Shown here: piece after piece, positions 33,201 to 40,986 of the stretch
How the letters are laid out: every line of letters starts with the position of its first letter
Numbering within the stretch: position 1 is the stretch's first letter
DNA from: Coriobacteriales bacterium
Lineage (GTDB): Bacteria > Actinomycetota > Coriobacteriia > Coriobacteriales > UBA8131
NCBI GenBank assembly: GCA_031277035.1
Contig: JAISLY010000045.1
Location: 1-53,985, forward strand
Direction of reading: 5' to 3'
Length of the DNA stretch: 53,985 nucleotides
Notes under the pieces: generated by a model
What the model was told of the DNA's origin: nothing
The model's database searches: none
The model's input: only the letters and a program-made list of their open reading frames with translations
Translations under genes and position numbers: made by a program

Positions 33201-34317
33201 GGAAGACCAACGCGCCGTAGCGCCACCGGCACCTCCCGCCCTCGCCGCCGCTGATGCGCCCCCCGTCGTCGCCGATGCCCCGCCCTCGCCCGCGCCCGCG
33301 GCTGAGGCCGCCACCCCCGCGCACGGCGCCAGCCCCGTCCGTCGCCGCCCTGCCCTGGTCATCACCGTCCTGGCACTGCTTCTGGTGGCGGCCTGTGCCG
33401 CCTCGCTTGCCCTGGGGCGCTATGCCATCTCCCTTGAGTCGCTGCTTGCACTCGACGAGACCACCACTAACGTGCTGTTCTTCATGCGCCTGCCGCGTAT
33501 CGCTGCCGCCGCGCTCATCGGCGCGGCGCTAGCGGGGGCGGGCTGTGCCTACCAGGGCATCTTTCGCAATCCGATGGTCTCACCCGACCTGCTTGGCGCC
33601 AGCGCCGGCGCCGGTTTTGGCGCGGCGGCAGGCATCCTGTTCTCGCTGGGCAGTGCAGGCGTGGAGCTGTGCGCGTTTGTGATGGGACTTTTGGCTGTGG
33701 GCATCTCGTATTTCCTCTCCGTCTCCATCGGGCGCTCGATGCGCGGCGTGTTGGTTCTGGTGCTCTCCGGCATGGTCATCGGCAACCTGTTTCAGGCCTT
33801 CACCTCGGCAGTAAAATTCGTTGCCGACCCCAACTCTCAGCTGCCGGAGATTACCTTCTGGCTGATGGGCGGCCTTTCCGCCGTGCGTGACAGCGATCTT
33901 GCCTGGCTGCTCGCCGCCCTTCTTCTCGGTGGAGTGGGGCTGTTTGTCCTGCGTTGGAGGATAAACGTCATGGCAAACGGCGAGGAGGAGGCACGTGCCC
34001 TTGGCGTGGAGGTCAAACGGGTGCGCCTGGCGGTTGTGGCCTGTGCTACGCTTCTGACCTCGGCTTCGGTTGCGGTGGCGGGGATGGTCGGCTGGGTAGG
34101 ACTTATCGTGCCGCACCTTGCGCGTTTTTTGGTAGGCGCCGACCAGCGGGTGCTCCTGCCTGCCTCGATGCTTTTGGGCTCCACCTTCCTTCTGGTGGTA
34201 GACGGTCTTTGCCGCTCGGTCTATACCACCGAGATACCTTTGTCGATACTCACCTCGATCATCGGCGCACCGCTCTTTATCTATTTGATTGCCCGCAGCC
34301 GTAAGGGAGGGCAGTGA
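33193..34317 (+). CDS. FecCD-family ABC importer permease
   Basis: 374 residues. After a 60-residue Ala/Pro-rich cytoplasmic head there are about ten membrane spans with FecCD/BtuC signatures: RLPRIAAAALIGAALAGAGCAYQGIFRNPMVSPDLLGASAGAGFG, and near the end GWVGLIVPHLARFLVGADQRVLLPASMLLG followed by the EIPLSILTSIIGAPLFIYLI helix. This family imports iron-siderophores, cobalamin or haem, and in MolB-type members molybdate or tungstate. GAGGGG precedes ATG 33193, which overlaps the previous stop. Its partners follow directly: ATPase at 34317 and binding protein at 35123. Confidence 0.95.
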   Translation: MTREDQRAVAPPAPPALAAADAPPVVADAPPSPAPAAEAATPAHGASPVRRRPALVITVLALLLVAACAASLALGRYAISLESLLALDETTTNVLFFMRLPRIAAAALIGAALAGAGCAYQGIFRNPMVSPDLLGASAGAGFGAAAGILFSLGSAGVELCAFVMGLLAVGISYFLSVSIGRSMRGVLVLVLSGMVIGNLFQAFTSAVKFVADPNSQLPEITFWLMGGLSAVRDSDLAWLLAALLLGGVGLFVLRWRINVMANGEEEARALGVEVKRVRLAVVACATLLTSASVAVAGMVGWVGLIVPHLARFLVGADQRVLLPASMLLGSTFLLVVDGLCRSVYTTEIPLSILTSIIGAPLFIYLIARSRKGGQ

Positions 34318-35123
34318 TGGCTCAGCTGTCTATCGAGAACCTCAGCTGCGGCTGGGCGGCGCGCACGGTGCTTAGAGGAGTGTATCTCAGTCTTTCGGCC
34401 GGTGAGACCCTGTGTCTGCTCGGCCCCAATGGGTCGGGCAAAACCACCCTGTTCAAAACAATTCTTGGGCTGATGCCCCCGCAGGCAGGACGGATTTGCG
34501 TAGACGGAGCGGACACCGCCGCCTGGGGTCGCCGCCAACGCGCCCGCACCTTTGCCTATATCCCTCAGGAGCACAGTCCGGCGTTTCCCTTCACCGTGTT
34601 GGAGCTGGTGCTGATGGGGCGCACGCCACATGTTGGGACGCTTGCCTCGGTGGGACGCACCGATGAGACGATTGCCCGCGAGGTGCTCGCGTCGCTTGGC
34701 ATTGAGGCTTTGGCCGAGCGCGATTACACGCAGCTTTCCGGCGGTGAGCGGCAGATGGTGCTCATCGCCCGCGCCCTGGCCCAGCAACCGGCCTTTCTGG
34801 TGATGGACGAGCCCACGGCAAGCCTGGATTTTGGCAATCAGGCGCGTGTGCTCTCGCGCATTCGCACCCTGGCACGGGGCGGCGCAGGCGAACCGCTCGG
34901 TGTCATCATGACCACGCACGACCCCAACCAGGCATTCCTGCTCGGCAAGCGCGTGGCCTGCATCGGTCGTGACGGCAGCTTTACGCAGGGCGATGTCCGC
35001 GAGGTGCTCACACCCGAACTGCTCCGCAGCCTGTATGGGGTTGAGGTGGGCTTTGCCGAGCTGACCGCCCCGGATGGCTGCCGCGTCTCGCTGTGCACGC
35101 CGCTTCTTGAGGAGGAGACGTGA
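34317..35123 (+). CDS. ABC importer ATP-binding protein, FecE/MolC type
   Basis: 268 residues. Walker A LGPNGSGKTT (about 36-45), Q-loop YIPQEHSPAFPFTVLELVLMGRTPH (typical of FecE/BtuD-like proteins), signature LSGGERQMVLIARALAQ, Walker B FLVMDEPTASLD and switch TTHDPNQAF. It energises the FecCD-type permease upstream. GGGAGGG at 34304-34310 favours ATG 34317, which shares one base with the permease stop; GTG 34314 is the alternative. The 3' end shares one base with the next ATG, so the three importer genes are tightly coupled. Confidence 0.95.
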   Translation: MAQLSIENLSCGWAARTVLRGVYLSLSAGETLCLLGPNGSGKTTLFKTILGLMPPQAGRICVDGADTAAWGRRQRARTFAYIPQEHSPAFPFTVLELVLMGRTPHVGTLASVGRTDETIAREVLASLGIEALAERDYTQLSGGERQMVLIARALAQQPAFLVMDEPTASLDFGNQARVLSRIRTLARGGAGEPLGVIMTTHDPNQAFLLGKRVACIGRDGSFTQGDVREVLTPELLRSLYGVEVGFAELTAPDGCRVSLCTPLLEEET

Positions 35124-36361
35124 TGTGCGCTGGCGGGCGGGATGTTGGGCAGGATGTCGGGCGAGAGGCGGCGGCGCGGGATGTCGGCCAGGATGTCGGG
35201 CGGGACACGACGGCGCGGGCCTGTTGCCAGATGACTTCCCTGTCGCGCGGCATGTCGCGTCGTGCCTTCCTGCGCCGGACGCTGCTTTTTGGGCTTGCGG
35301 CACCGGGCCTTGCCTGCTCGCCTGCCGCGCTTTCTGGCTGTGTGAGCGCAAAGCGCAGGCGCAGTCTGCTCGACATGGGTGCGCGGACCGTTGAGGTGCC
35401 CGAGACGGTACGCCGCGTGCTGTGCACCAACCCCATCGGCACCGTAGACGTCTATCTGCTCGACCCGGCACTGCTGGTGGGCTGGAACTTCAGGCCCAGG
35501 GCCGCCGATGCCGCCTTTCTCAATCCCGCCACGCTCGAATTGCCCTCACTGGGCGTATGGATGGGTGCGGGCAGCGTACCCAATGCCGAGGAGGTGCTGG
35601 CCACCCGCCCCGACGTGCTTTTGTGCTTCTGGAGTGTGGATGAGGCGGGTGTGGCGATGGCTGACAGCATCCAGGAGGAGATGCGGCTGCCGGTGCTGCT
35701 GTGCGACTGTTCGCTTGAGCAGGTGGTGGAGACCTACACCTTTTTGGGGGAGCTGTTGGGCGTGACGCAACGCCTGAATGTCCTTATTGCCTTCTTTGCG
35801 GAGAAGCTCGAGCTGCTTCGCTCGACGGTTGCCCGCATTCCCGAAGAGGAGCTCCGCACAATCTTTCTTGCCGAAGGGAAGGGCGGCCTTCAGACCGACC
35901 CGGTGGGGTCGCTGCACGTTCAGGACGCGCTCGACCTTCTCCACACCCGCAATGTCGTTGACCTGCCGGGAAGCGAGGGGCAGGGGATGGGTATGCCCAG
36001 CGTCAGCATCGAGCAGATTATCACCTGGAATCCCTCTGCGGTGCTGGTCAGTGAATATTCGATGAGCGACACCGCTACAAGCGACCTGTACCATGAGATA
36101 CGCTCTGATCGCAACTGGAACAGCGTGCCCTGTGTTGCTGCTGGCGAGATATACCAGATACCGCAAAGCCCCTTTTCCTGGTTTGGGCGGCCGCCATCGG
36201 CTCTGCGCCTGCTCGGCTGCCTCTGGCTGCTCTGTCGTCTGTACCCTGAGTACGCGCAGGCGGCGGGTATCGTCCTTGAGACTGAGGTGCGCGAGTTTTT
36301 CTCCCGGTGTTTTGACCGCGAGCTGACGGAGGACGAGCTTATTGTTTTACTTAAACAGTAG
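35123..36361 (+). CDS. Tat-exported substrate-binding lipoprotein of the importer
   Basis: 412 residues. A twin-arginine signal, SRRAFLRRTLLFGLA, is followed by a lipobox LSGC, so the protein is probably exported folded and lipidated. The n-region before the RR motif is unusually long (about 45 residues) and made of GQDVGRD-like repeats. The mature domain is of the periplasmic-binding class III (TroA/FecB) type, with RRVLCTNPIGTVDVYLL, ADAAFLNPATLELPSLG and the C-terminal ITWNPSAVLVSEY and WFGRPPSALRLLGCLWL. The last motifs are shared with MolA/tungstate-type binding proteins (inference). GGAGGAG at 35111-35117 supports ATG 35123. Later in-frame ATGs at 35231 and 35252 would give a normal-length signal. 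Confidence 0.88.
   Translation: MCAGGRDVGQDVGREAAARDVGQDVGRDTTARACCQMTSLSRGMSRRAFLRRTLLFGLAAPGLACSPAALSGCVSAKRRRSLLDMGARTVEVPETVRRVLCTNPIGTVDVYLLDPALLVGWNFRPRAADAAFLNPATLELPSLGVWMGAGSVPNAEEVLATRPDVLLCFWSVDEAGVAMADSIQEEMRLPVLLCDCSLEQVVETYTFLGELLGVTQRLNVLIAFFAEKLELLRSTVARIPEEELRTIFLAEGKGGLQTDPVGSLHVQDALDLLHTRNVVDLPGSEGQGMGMPSVSIEQIITWNPSAVLVSEYSMSDTATSDLYHEIRSDRNWNSVPCVAAGEIYQIPQSPFSWFGRPPSALRLLGCLWLLCRLYPEYAQAAGIVLETEVREFFSRCFDRELTEDELIVLLKQ
35135..35218 (+). repeat. Repeat in the signal peptide n-region
   Basis: Units containing gggcaggatgtcgggcg recur three times with spacers rich in gcggcg, encoding GQDVGR-like repeats ahead of the twin-arginine motif. Confidence 0.75.
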
Positions 36362-36371
36362 TATATTAAAG

Positions 36372-36424
36372 AGGTTCAGTTGCCAAAAGGCCAGTTGCCA
36401 AAGGTTCAGTTGCCAAAAGGCCAG
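36372..36424 (+). repeat. 30-bp tandem repeat before modD
   Basis: A 23-base block starting aggttcagttgccaaaaggc is repeated with period 30 (36372 and 36402), with cagttgcca present again inside each unit. It fills the 84-base gap between the binding protein gene and modD. Confidence 0.85.
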
Positions 36425-36445
36425 CTATGAAACAGGAGGTCTGCC

Positions 36446-37288
36446 ATGTTCTACATCCCGGACAGCGAACTGGAGCGTTTGATTGCCGAGGACCTGCCCT
36501 ACCTCGACCTGACCACGCATCTTCTCGGCATCGATGAGAGGCTTGGCCAGATTACCTATCTTTCGCGCGAGGACTGCCTTTTGTGCGGCAGTGAGGAGGT
36601 CAGGCGGATTTTTGCAAAGTTGGGCGTGACGGTGGACGCCTCTTTGCCCAGCGGCACTCGCCTGAAGGCGGGGGAGGTCTTTTTTGAGGCAAGCGGTACG
36701 GCGGGGGCGCTTCATGCTGGTTGGAAGGTTTGCCTCAACCTGTTTGATCACTACTCGGCTGTGGCTACCAGGACACGCGCGATGGTCGATGCGGCACAGG
36801 CCGTCGCGCCGGGTCTGCCGATACTTACGACTCGCAAGTCTCTGCCCGGCAGCAGGGCATTGATGACCAAGGCCATTGTCTGCGGCGGTGCTGTGCCGCA
36901 TCGCCTGGGCCTTTCCGAAACTGTGCTCGTCTTTGACAACCACAGCGCTTTTGTCGGTGGTTTTGCGGGCCTTCTTGAGCGCCTACCCGAGATGCTGGCG
37001 CAGAGTTGCGAAAAGAAGGTCTTTGTGGAGGCAGATGCCGCGCAGGCCGAACAGCTGGCCAAAAGTGGCATTGACGGCATCCAGTTTGACAAAGTTGCAC
37101 CCGATGAGTTGCGCCAGCTGATTCCCAGGCTGCGCGTCGCAAACCCGCAGCTTACTCTGATTGCCGCTGGCGGCATAAACCTCCAAAACGTCGCCGATTA
37201 CGCCGCCACCGGAGTAGACGGCCTTGCCACAACCGCGCTGTTTACCGCAAAGCCCCTGGACATGACCGCAAGGATTACGCCAAGGTGA
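36446..37288 (+). CDS. modD: ModD, NadC-like protein of molybdenum loci
   Basis: 280 residues. A paralogue of quinolinate phosphoribosyltransferase (NadC): IPDSELERLIAEDLPYLDLTTHLLGI at the start, CLNLFDHYSAVATRTRAMVDA, TTRKSLPGSRALMTKAIVCGGAVPHRLGLSETVLVFDNH in the core, and a C-terminal IAAGGINLQNVADYAATGVDGLATTALF. ModD proteins accompany molybdate transporters; their reaction is not established. NadC itself would usually sit with nadA/nadB, which are absent. AACAGGAGG lies upstream of ATG 36446. It is the last gene of the importer series. Its presence supports molybdate or tungstate as substrate. Confidence 0.85.
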   Translation: MFYIPDSELERLIAEDLPYLDLTTHLLGIDERLGQITYLSREDCLLCGSEEVRRIFAKLGVTVDASLPSGTRLKAGEVFFEASGTAGALHAGWKVCLNLFDHYSAVATRTRAMVDAAQAVAPGLPILTTRKSLPGSRALMTKAIVCGGAVPHRLGLSETVLVFDNHSAFVGGFAGLLERLPEMLAQSCEKKVFVEADAAQAEQLAKSGIDGIQFDKVAPDELRQLIPRLRVANPQLTLIAAGGINLQNVADYAATGVDGLATTALFTAKPLDMTARITPR

Positions 37289-37457
37289 TTTTGTGGCGGG
37301 CAGTCCAGACGCTGTTCATGCGATAATAAGCAGTATCTGCCTGAAGGGTGTCAGGCAGGCAGCGTCGGAATCGACTTTCGTCGGCTTCGACGTCAGGGTG
37401 GGCCAGGCAGTGCGAGGATGGACCGAGAGAGCCAATGATAGGTGGAAAAAAGAAGAC

Positions 37458-38315
37458 ATGCGAATCAAAATAATCGCCGACAGTACCTGTGACCTGTCGT
37501 TTGACCTGATGAAACTCCACGATATTCGTATGGCACCGCTGACCATTGTCATGGGAGGCCAGGGGTATAAGGACAGCTACGACATCGCTCCTGAAGACAT
37601 CTTTGCCTTTGTGGAGACCGGCGGCGGCATCAGCCATACGACGGCTGTCAGCGTTGGGGAGTACCTTACCATCTACGGCGAGGAGAAAGCCGCCGGAGCC
37701 GACGCCATCATTCATTTTACCATCAGCGGTGAGCTTTCCGCCTGCCATGACAACGCACTTGTCGCCGCCCGCGACTTTGAGCGCGTCTATCCTATCGATA
37801 CACGCAGCCTCTCAACCGGTTCCGGCTGGCTGGTGCTGTACGCGGTCGATCTGATTGCCGCAGGTCTGAGTGCCGAGGAGGTCGTGGCGCGCTGCGAGGC
37901 AAAAAAGCAGCTTATCGAGGCGAGTTTTGTTATCAGTACCCTGGACTACCTGCACAAAGGCGGGCGGTGTTCCGGCGTGGCGGCGTTGAGCGCCGGCCTG
38001 CTCAACATCAAGCCCTGTCTGGAACTGCGACAGGGCAAGATTGAGGTTGCCCGCAAGTACCGCGGCAAGATTGGCAAGGTGATAGAGCGTTATCTGCGTG
38101 ATCGCCTGTCAAACCGCGACGACATCGAGCCGCGCCGTGCGCTGCTCACCCATACCCTCTTCGATGAGCCGGAACTGGTGGCCGAGGCTTTTGAAATCGC
38201 CAAAAAGCTGTATCCCTTTGAGGAGCTCATTCTGACATCCGCCGGCTGCACGGTGAGCAATCATTGCGGCCCGGGCACCCTTGGTATCCTGTTCTGTCGC
38301 AGGGAACCTGTCTGA
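37458..38315 (+). CDS. DegV family fatty-acid-binding protein
   Basis: 285 residues. DegV fold with IIADSTCDLSFDLMKLHDI at the N-terminus, FTISGELSACHDNALVAA (fatty acid carboxylate loop), the SLSTGSGWLVLYAVDL segment, STLDYLHKGGRCSGVAALSAGLLNIKPCLELRQGKI, and a C-terminal domain ending LTSAGCTVSNHCGPGTLGILF. DegV proteins carry fatty acids, in some Gram-positives for the FakA/FakB kinase. The frame is open back to GTG 37293 but homology starts at ATG 37458. The gap of 169 bases from modD suggests it is outside the importer operon. Its 3' end runs into a 14-bp repeat array. Confidence 0.92.
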   Translation: MRIKIIADSTCDLSFDLMKLHDIRMAPLTIVMGGQGYKDSYDIAPEDIFAFVETGGGISHTTAVSVGEYLTIYGEEKAAGADAIIHFTISGELSACHDNALVAARDFERVYPIDTRSLSTGSGWLVLYAVDLIAAGLSAEEVVARCEAKKQLIEASFVISTLDYLHKGGRCSGVAALSAGLLNIKPCLELRQGKIEVARKYRGKIGKVIERYLRDRLSNRDDIEPRRALLTHTLFDEPELVAEAFEIAKKLYPFEELILTSAGCTVSNHCGPGTLGILFCRREPV

Positions 38316-38362
38316 CGAGGCCTGTCTGACGGCGCCTGTCTGACGGCGCCTGTCTGATGACG
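38307..38362 (+). repeat. 14-bp tandem repeat over the degV stop
   Basis: Four units of cctgtctgacggcg type (38307, 38321, 38335, 38349) and related copies to 38416. The first unit contains the degV stop codon. The rest of the 316-base gap (to 38631) holds two inverted repeats and no gene. Confidence 0.85.
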
Positions 38363-38526
38363 TTCGCCCGGCGTGTTGGCCTGATGGCCCGCCTGACGGC
38401 GCCTGTCTGACGGGGCAGACTTTCTCCGTGACCGAGGGGAGAGGGCCCGGTTGGAGGCGAATGGGCAGGGTTCGCGTGGTGGCGACCGTGAAAAAGTGCG
38501 ATTGTTCTGGCACGAGGCAGTCATTA

Positions 38527-38556
38527 CTGGTACACTATGCGCACACAGTGCACCAG
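38527..38556. promoter_or_regulatory. Inverted repeat upstream of the SepIVA-like gene
   Basis: Arms ctggtacact and agtgcaccag match at 9 of 10 positions with a 10-base centre. A second perfect 7-bp inverted repeat ggtgcgt / acgcacc lies just downstream at 38567-38586. They may be operators or leader hairpins. Confidence 0.4.
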
Positions 38557-38631
38557 GCGCACAATCGGTGCGTATGCTGACGCACCGCGAGGCAGTGCGG
38601 TTGAAACGTAGCAAAGAGAAAAGGACGAACG

Positions 38632-39096
38632 ATGGACGAAACCGGCGTTCTGCCATTGTTAGATGAGTTGGCCGACCTTATCGAGGACGGAAAACCGGCT
38701 TTAGGCAACAAGGATCGCAAGCAGATAGAGGTCGGCCCCGCGCTCGACATCATCGACGACATCCGTCAGGCCTTCCCGGTTGAGTTTGCGCAGGCGCGAC
38801 AGATTGTTCGCGAGCGCCAGGGTCTTTTGGAGGACACGGAGGCTGAGTGCAACCGCATTCTCGAAGACGCTCGAAACCAGGCGCTGATTATCGCAAGCGA
38901 GCAGGAGATTGTTCGCATCGCCCAGCAACAGGCCGAAAACATCCTTGCCGACGCCCGGGAAATGGAACGTGAGACCCGCGCTGGTGCCGAGGATTACGCG
39001 GACAGCGTCTTTTCTCATATCGAGAGCACCCTCGACAGTCTGGGAGAAAATGTCCGGCGGGTGCGCGAGCGCCTGAACAACAAGGCCGGCCGCTGA
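38632..39096 (+). CDS. Coiled-coil cell-division-associated protein, SepIVA/DivIVA-like
   Basis: 154 residues, nearly all helix, strongly charged and heptad-like from about residue 45 (AQARQIVRERQGLLEDTEAECNRIL, then repeated Ala/Glu/Arg turns). There is no signal or membrane span. Resemblance to the ATP synthase b subunit is only coiled-coil likeness. In mycobacteria a DivIVA-like protein (SepIVA) lies directly upstream of a YceD/DUF177 gene, as here, which supports a septum or envelope role. That is inference from context. The stop at 39094-39096 is close to the yceD region. Confidence 0.6.
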   Translation: MDETGVLPLLDELADLIEDGKPALGNKDRKQIEVGPALDIIDDIRQAFPVEFAQARQIVRERQGLLEDTEAECNRILEDARNQALIIASEQEIVRIAQQQAENILADAREMERETRAGAEDYADSVFSHIESTLDSLGENVRRVRERLNNKAGR

Positions 39097-39167
39097 CCCT
39101 TACCCTCGCATATCGCCTTATCCCGGAGTTAAAGGACCTGGGCGCTTCCGTCGCGCTTTCGGGCATC

Positions 39168-39629
39168 TTGCCCTTGACGCAGATGGATAAGGGCGCGCTT
39201 TCCTTTACGCTTGCTGAGGGCATCGCTTACGACCTCTGTCTGACGAATACCGGCAACGGCGTGCTGCTCTCCGGCACGGCGCACGCCTGCCTGGCGACGG
39301 AGTGCTCGCGCTGTCTTGAAGAGGCGCTCATCAGCGTGCAGGGCGAGGTGGAGGGCTATTTTATCCTCAACCCAAAAGACGAGGAGCTCAGCCTCGAGGA
39401 TGACGAGTTTGTTGTCGTTGGGCCCGATGGGCTGGTTGATCTGGCGCCCGCGATTGTCGCTGCTATCGTCTTTGAGCTGCCGCAACTGGTGCTTTGCCGC
39501 GACGACTGCGCCGGGCTCTGTCCAATCTGTGGGGCAAATCGTAACGAGGCGCCGTGTTCCTGCGACCTTGTTGAGGACCTTGTTGAGGAGGGCGACAGTC
39601 CCTTCCTCGCTTTGCGCGACCTGTTGTAA
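39168..39629 (+). CDS. YceD/DUF177 family protein
   Basis: 153 residues from TTG 39168. Motifs: LLSGTAHACLATECSRCLEEA and the C-terminal CRDDCAGLCPICGANRNEAPCSCD cysteine cluster typical of DUF177, a family linked to 23S rRNA processing and accumulation. The frame is open upstream to the end of the previous gene (encoding LAYRLIPELKDLGASVALSG), which looks like the missing N-terminal part. No ATG or GTG exists there, so a rare start is possible and the 5' end is uncertain. In most bacteria rpmF follows yceD; it does not here. The last 15 bases plus stop are repeated at 39680. Confidence 0.85.
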   Translation: MPLTQMDKGALSFTLAEGIAYDLCLTNTGNGVLLSGTAHACLATECSRCLEEALISVQGEVEGYFILNPKDEELSLEDDEFVVVGPDGLVDLAPAIVAAIVFELPQLVLCRDDCAGLCPICGANRNEAPCSCDLVEDLVEEGDSPFLALRDLL

Positions 39630-39694
39630 TGCAAGGGCGACAACCCTCTCGACAACCCCGCCGCCCGTTTTGCGCGACCTGCGACCTGTTGTAA
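39616..39694 (+). repeat. Duplicated yceD 3' end
   Basis: gcgacctgttgtaat at 39616-39630 (yceD end and stop) recurs at 39680-39694. The second copy supplies the -35 (ttgtaa) of the rpsB promoter. Confidence 0.8.
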
Positions 39695-39716
39695 TCCGGC
39701 CTCACTCTGCTAGAAT
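39689..39716 (+). promoter_or_regulatory. rpsB-tsf promoter
   Basis: TTGTAA (39689-39694), 16-base spacer, TAGAAT (39711-39716). It leaves a leader of about 210 bases before rpsB. Confidence 0.6.
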
Positions 39717-39722
39717 GGACAG

Positions 39723-39935
39723 GTTAGCCTTCTTTGATGGCGAGCACGGAGATAGCCCTGCCCGAGGCCAAGAGGTGTCTTTGCCCTGGGCGAGCGGATG
39801 TTTCCCCATTACACATGCCGGGGGACTTTGGCCGCAGGTGGCCCGTATCGACGGGTTGCGATACCGAAGGATGATCCAGGCAGAGGGCGAAGGCTCGGAG
39901 GTATCCGCGCCTTCCAAACAACAAAAGGAGAACGC
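39723..39935 (+). other. Long rpsB leader (no gene seen)
   Basis: About 210 untranslated bases precede rpsB. S2 is known to autoregulate its operon through the leader in several bacteria, so a protein-binding RNA element is plausible. I see no clear terminator or strong hairpin by eye. The rpsB frame happens to be open back to 39798, but the AAAAGGAG at 39924-39930 fixes the start. Confidence 0.4.
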
Positions 39936-40973
39936 ATGGCCACGACTGTGAACATCAGGTCGCTGCTTGATGCAGCCGTCCATTTTGGACATCAGACCCG
40001 CAGATGGAACCCCAAGATGAAGCCGTATATCTTCACGGACCGCAACGGCATCTACATCATCGACCTGAAAAGAACCCTTATTGAGCTTGATCACGCGTAC
40101 AGCTTCGTCGCCGAGTTAGCGGCAAAGGGCGGCACCCTTCTGTTTGTCGGTACCAAGAAGCAGGCTCAGGAGCCAATCGCCACAAACGCCGTGCGCTGCG
40201 GCATGCCCTACGTCAACAATCGCTGGCTTGGCGGCATGCTGACAAACTTTGTCACCATTCGCTCGCGCGTCACCCGCATGGAGGATCTTGAGGCCATGGA
40301 GGCAGATGGCCGCATGGCGACCCTGCCCAAGAAGGAGCAGATTGGCCTGCGCAAGGAGCTTGGCAAACTGAAGGCGAACCTCGATGGCGTGCGTGACATG
40401 AAGGCGGTACCGCAGGCAATCTTTGTCGTGGATACGAAGCGTGAGGAGATAGCCATCCATGAGGCCCACCGCCTGGACATCCCGGTTATCGGCATCATCG
40501 ATACGAATGCCGACCCGGATGAGGTCGATTACGGCATTCCGGCAAACGACGACGCGATTCGCTCGGTCAGCCTGCTCACGGAGGTCATTGCCGACGCGGT
40601 ACTCGCGGGCATGACGAAAGGCGTTATCAGCGAGGCCGAGATGATTGACGTCCCAGCCCAGGCGCTTGCACCTGCTGAGGAGTCCGCGCCTGCTGAGGAG
40701 TCTGCGCCTGCTGCACCTGCTGCGCCTGTTGAGGAGTCCGCGCCTGCTGCGCCTGCTGAGGCGACGACACCCGAGGCGCCTGCGCCTGCGCTGGCCGAAA
40801 AGGCTGTGCCCGCAGCCCCCGCACCCGCGGCGGAGGCCCCCGCGCCCGCGGAGGAGGCTCCCGCACCCGCGGCGGAGGCCCCCGCGCCCGCCGCCACCAA
40901 GCCAAAAACTACCAGGGCCACCAAGGCCACCAAGGCCGCAGCCGATGAGGCCGCAGCCCCCGTTGAGGAATAG
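39936..40973 (+). CDS. rpsB: 30S ribosomal protein S2 with long Ala/Pro tail
   Basis: 345 residues. Residues 1-245 are standard S2: [60 protein letters not shown]. Residues about 246-345 are an extension of Glu/Ser/Ala/Pro repeats (EESAPA, EAPAPA) ending in a basic/Ala stretch and an acidic tip. S2 is usually 230-260 residues; some actinobacterial S2 proteins have shorter tails. AAAAGGAG sits five bases before ATG 39936. tsf follows 13 bases later. Confidence 0.97.
   Translation: MATTVNIRSLLDAAVHFGHQTRRWNPKMKPYIFTDRNGIYIIDLKRTLIELDHAYSFVAELAAKGGTLLFVGTKKQAQEPIATNAVRCGMPYVNNRWLGGMLTNFVTIRSRVTRMEDLEAMEADGRMATLPKKEQIGLRKELGKLKANLDGVRDMKAVPQAIFVVDTKREEIAIHEAHRLDIPVIGIIDTNADPDEVDYGIPANDDAIRSVSLLTEVIADAVLAGMTKGVISEAEMIDVPAQALAPAEESAPAEESAPAAPAAPVEESAPAAPAEATTPEAPAPALAEKAVPAAPAPAAEAPAPAEEAPAPAAEAPAPAATKPKTTRATKATKAAADEAAAPVEE
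40663..40905 (+). repeat. Ala/Pro/Glu repeat tract in rpsB
   Basis: Units such as cctgctgaggagtccgcg and gcggaggcccccgcgcccgc recur in frame and encode EESAPA and AEAPAPA repeats. Confidence 0.85.
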
Positions 40974-40986
40974 GAAGGGAACCAAC

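Noticed and set aside
34281-35471. 396-codon minus-strand frame opposite the importer genes
   Set aside because: Shadow of three well-supported ABC genes; no family signature.
36446-37288. NadC (quinolinate phosphoribosyltransferase) considered for this gene
   Set aside because: The opening and core fit ModD better, and nadA/nadB are absent while a ModE-like gene is near.
38307-38416. 14-bp repeats considered as a CRISPR array
   Set aside because: Too short, partly inside a coding region, and no spacer pattern.
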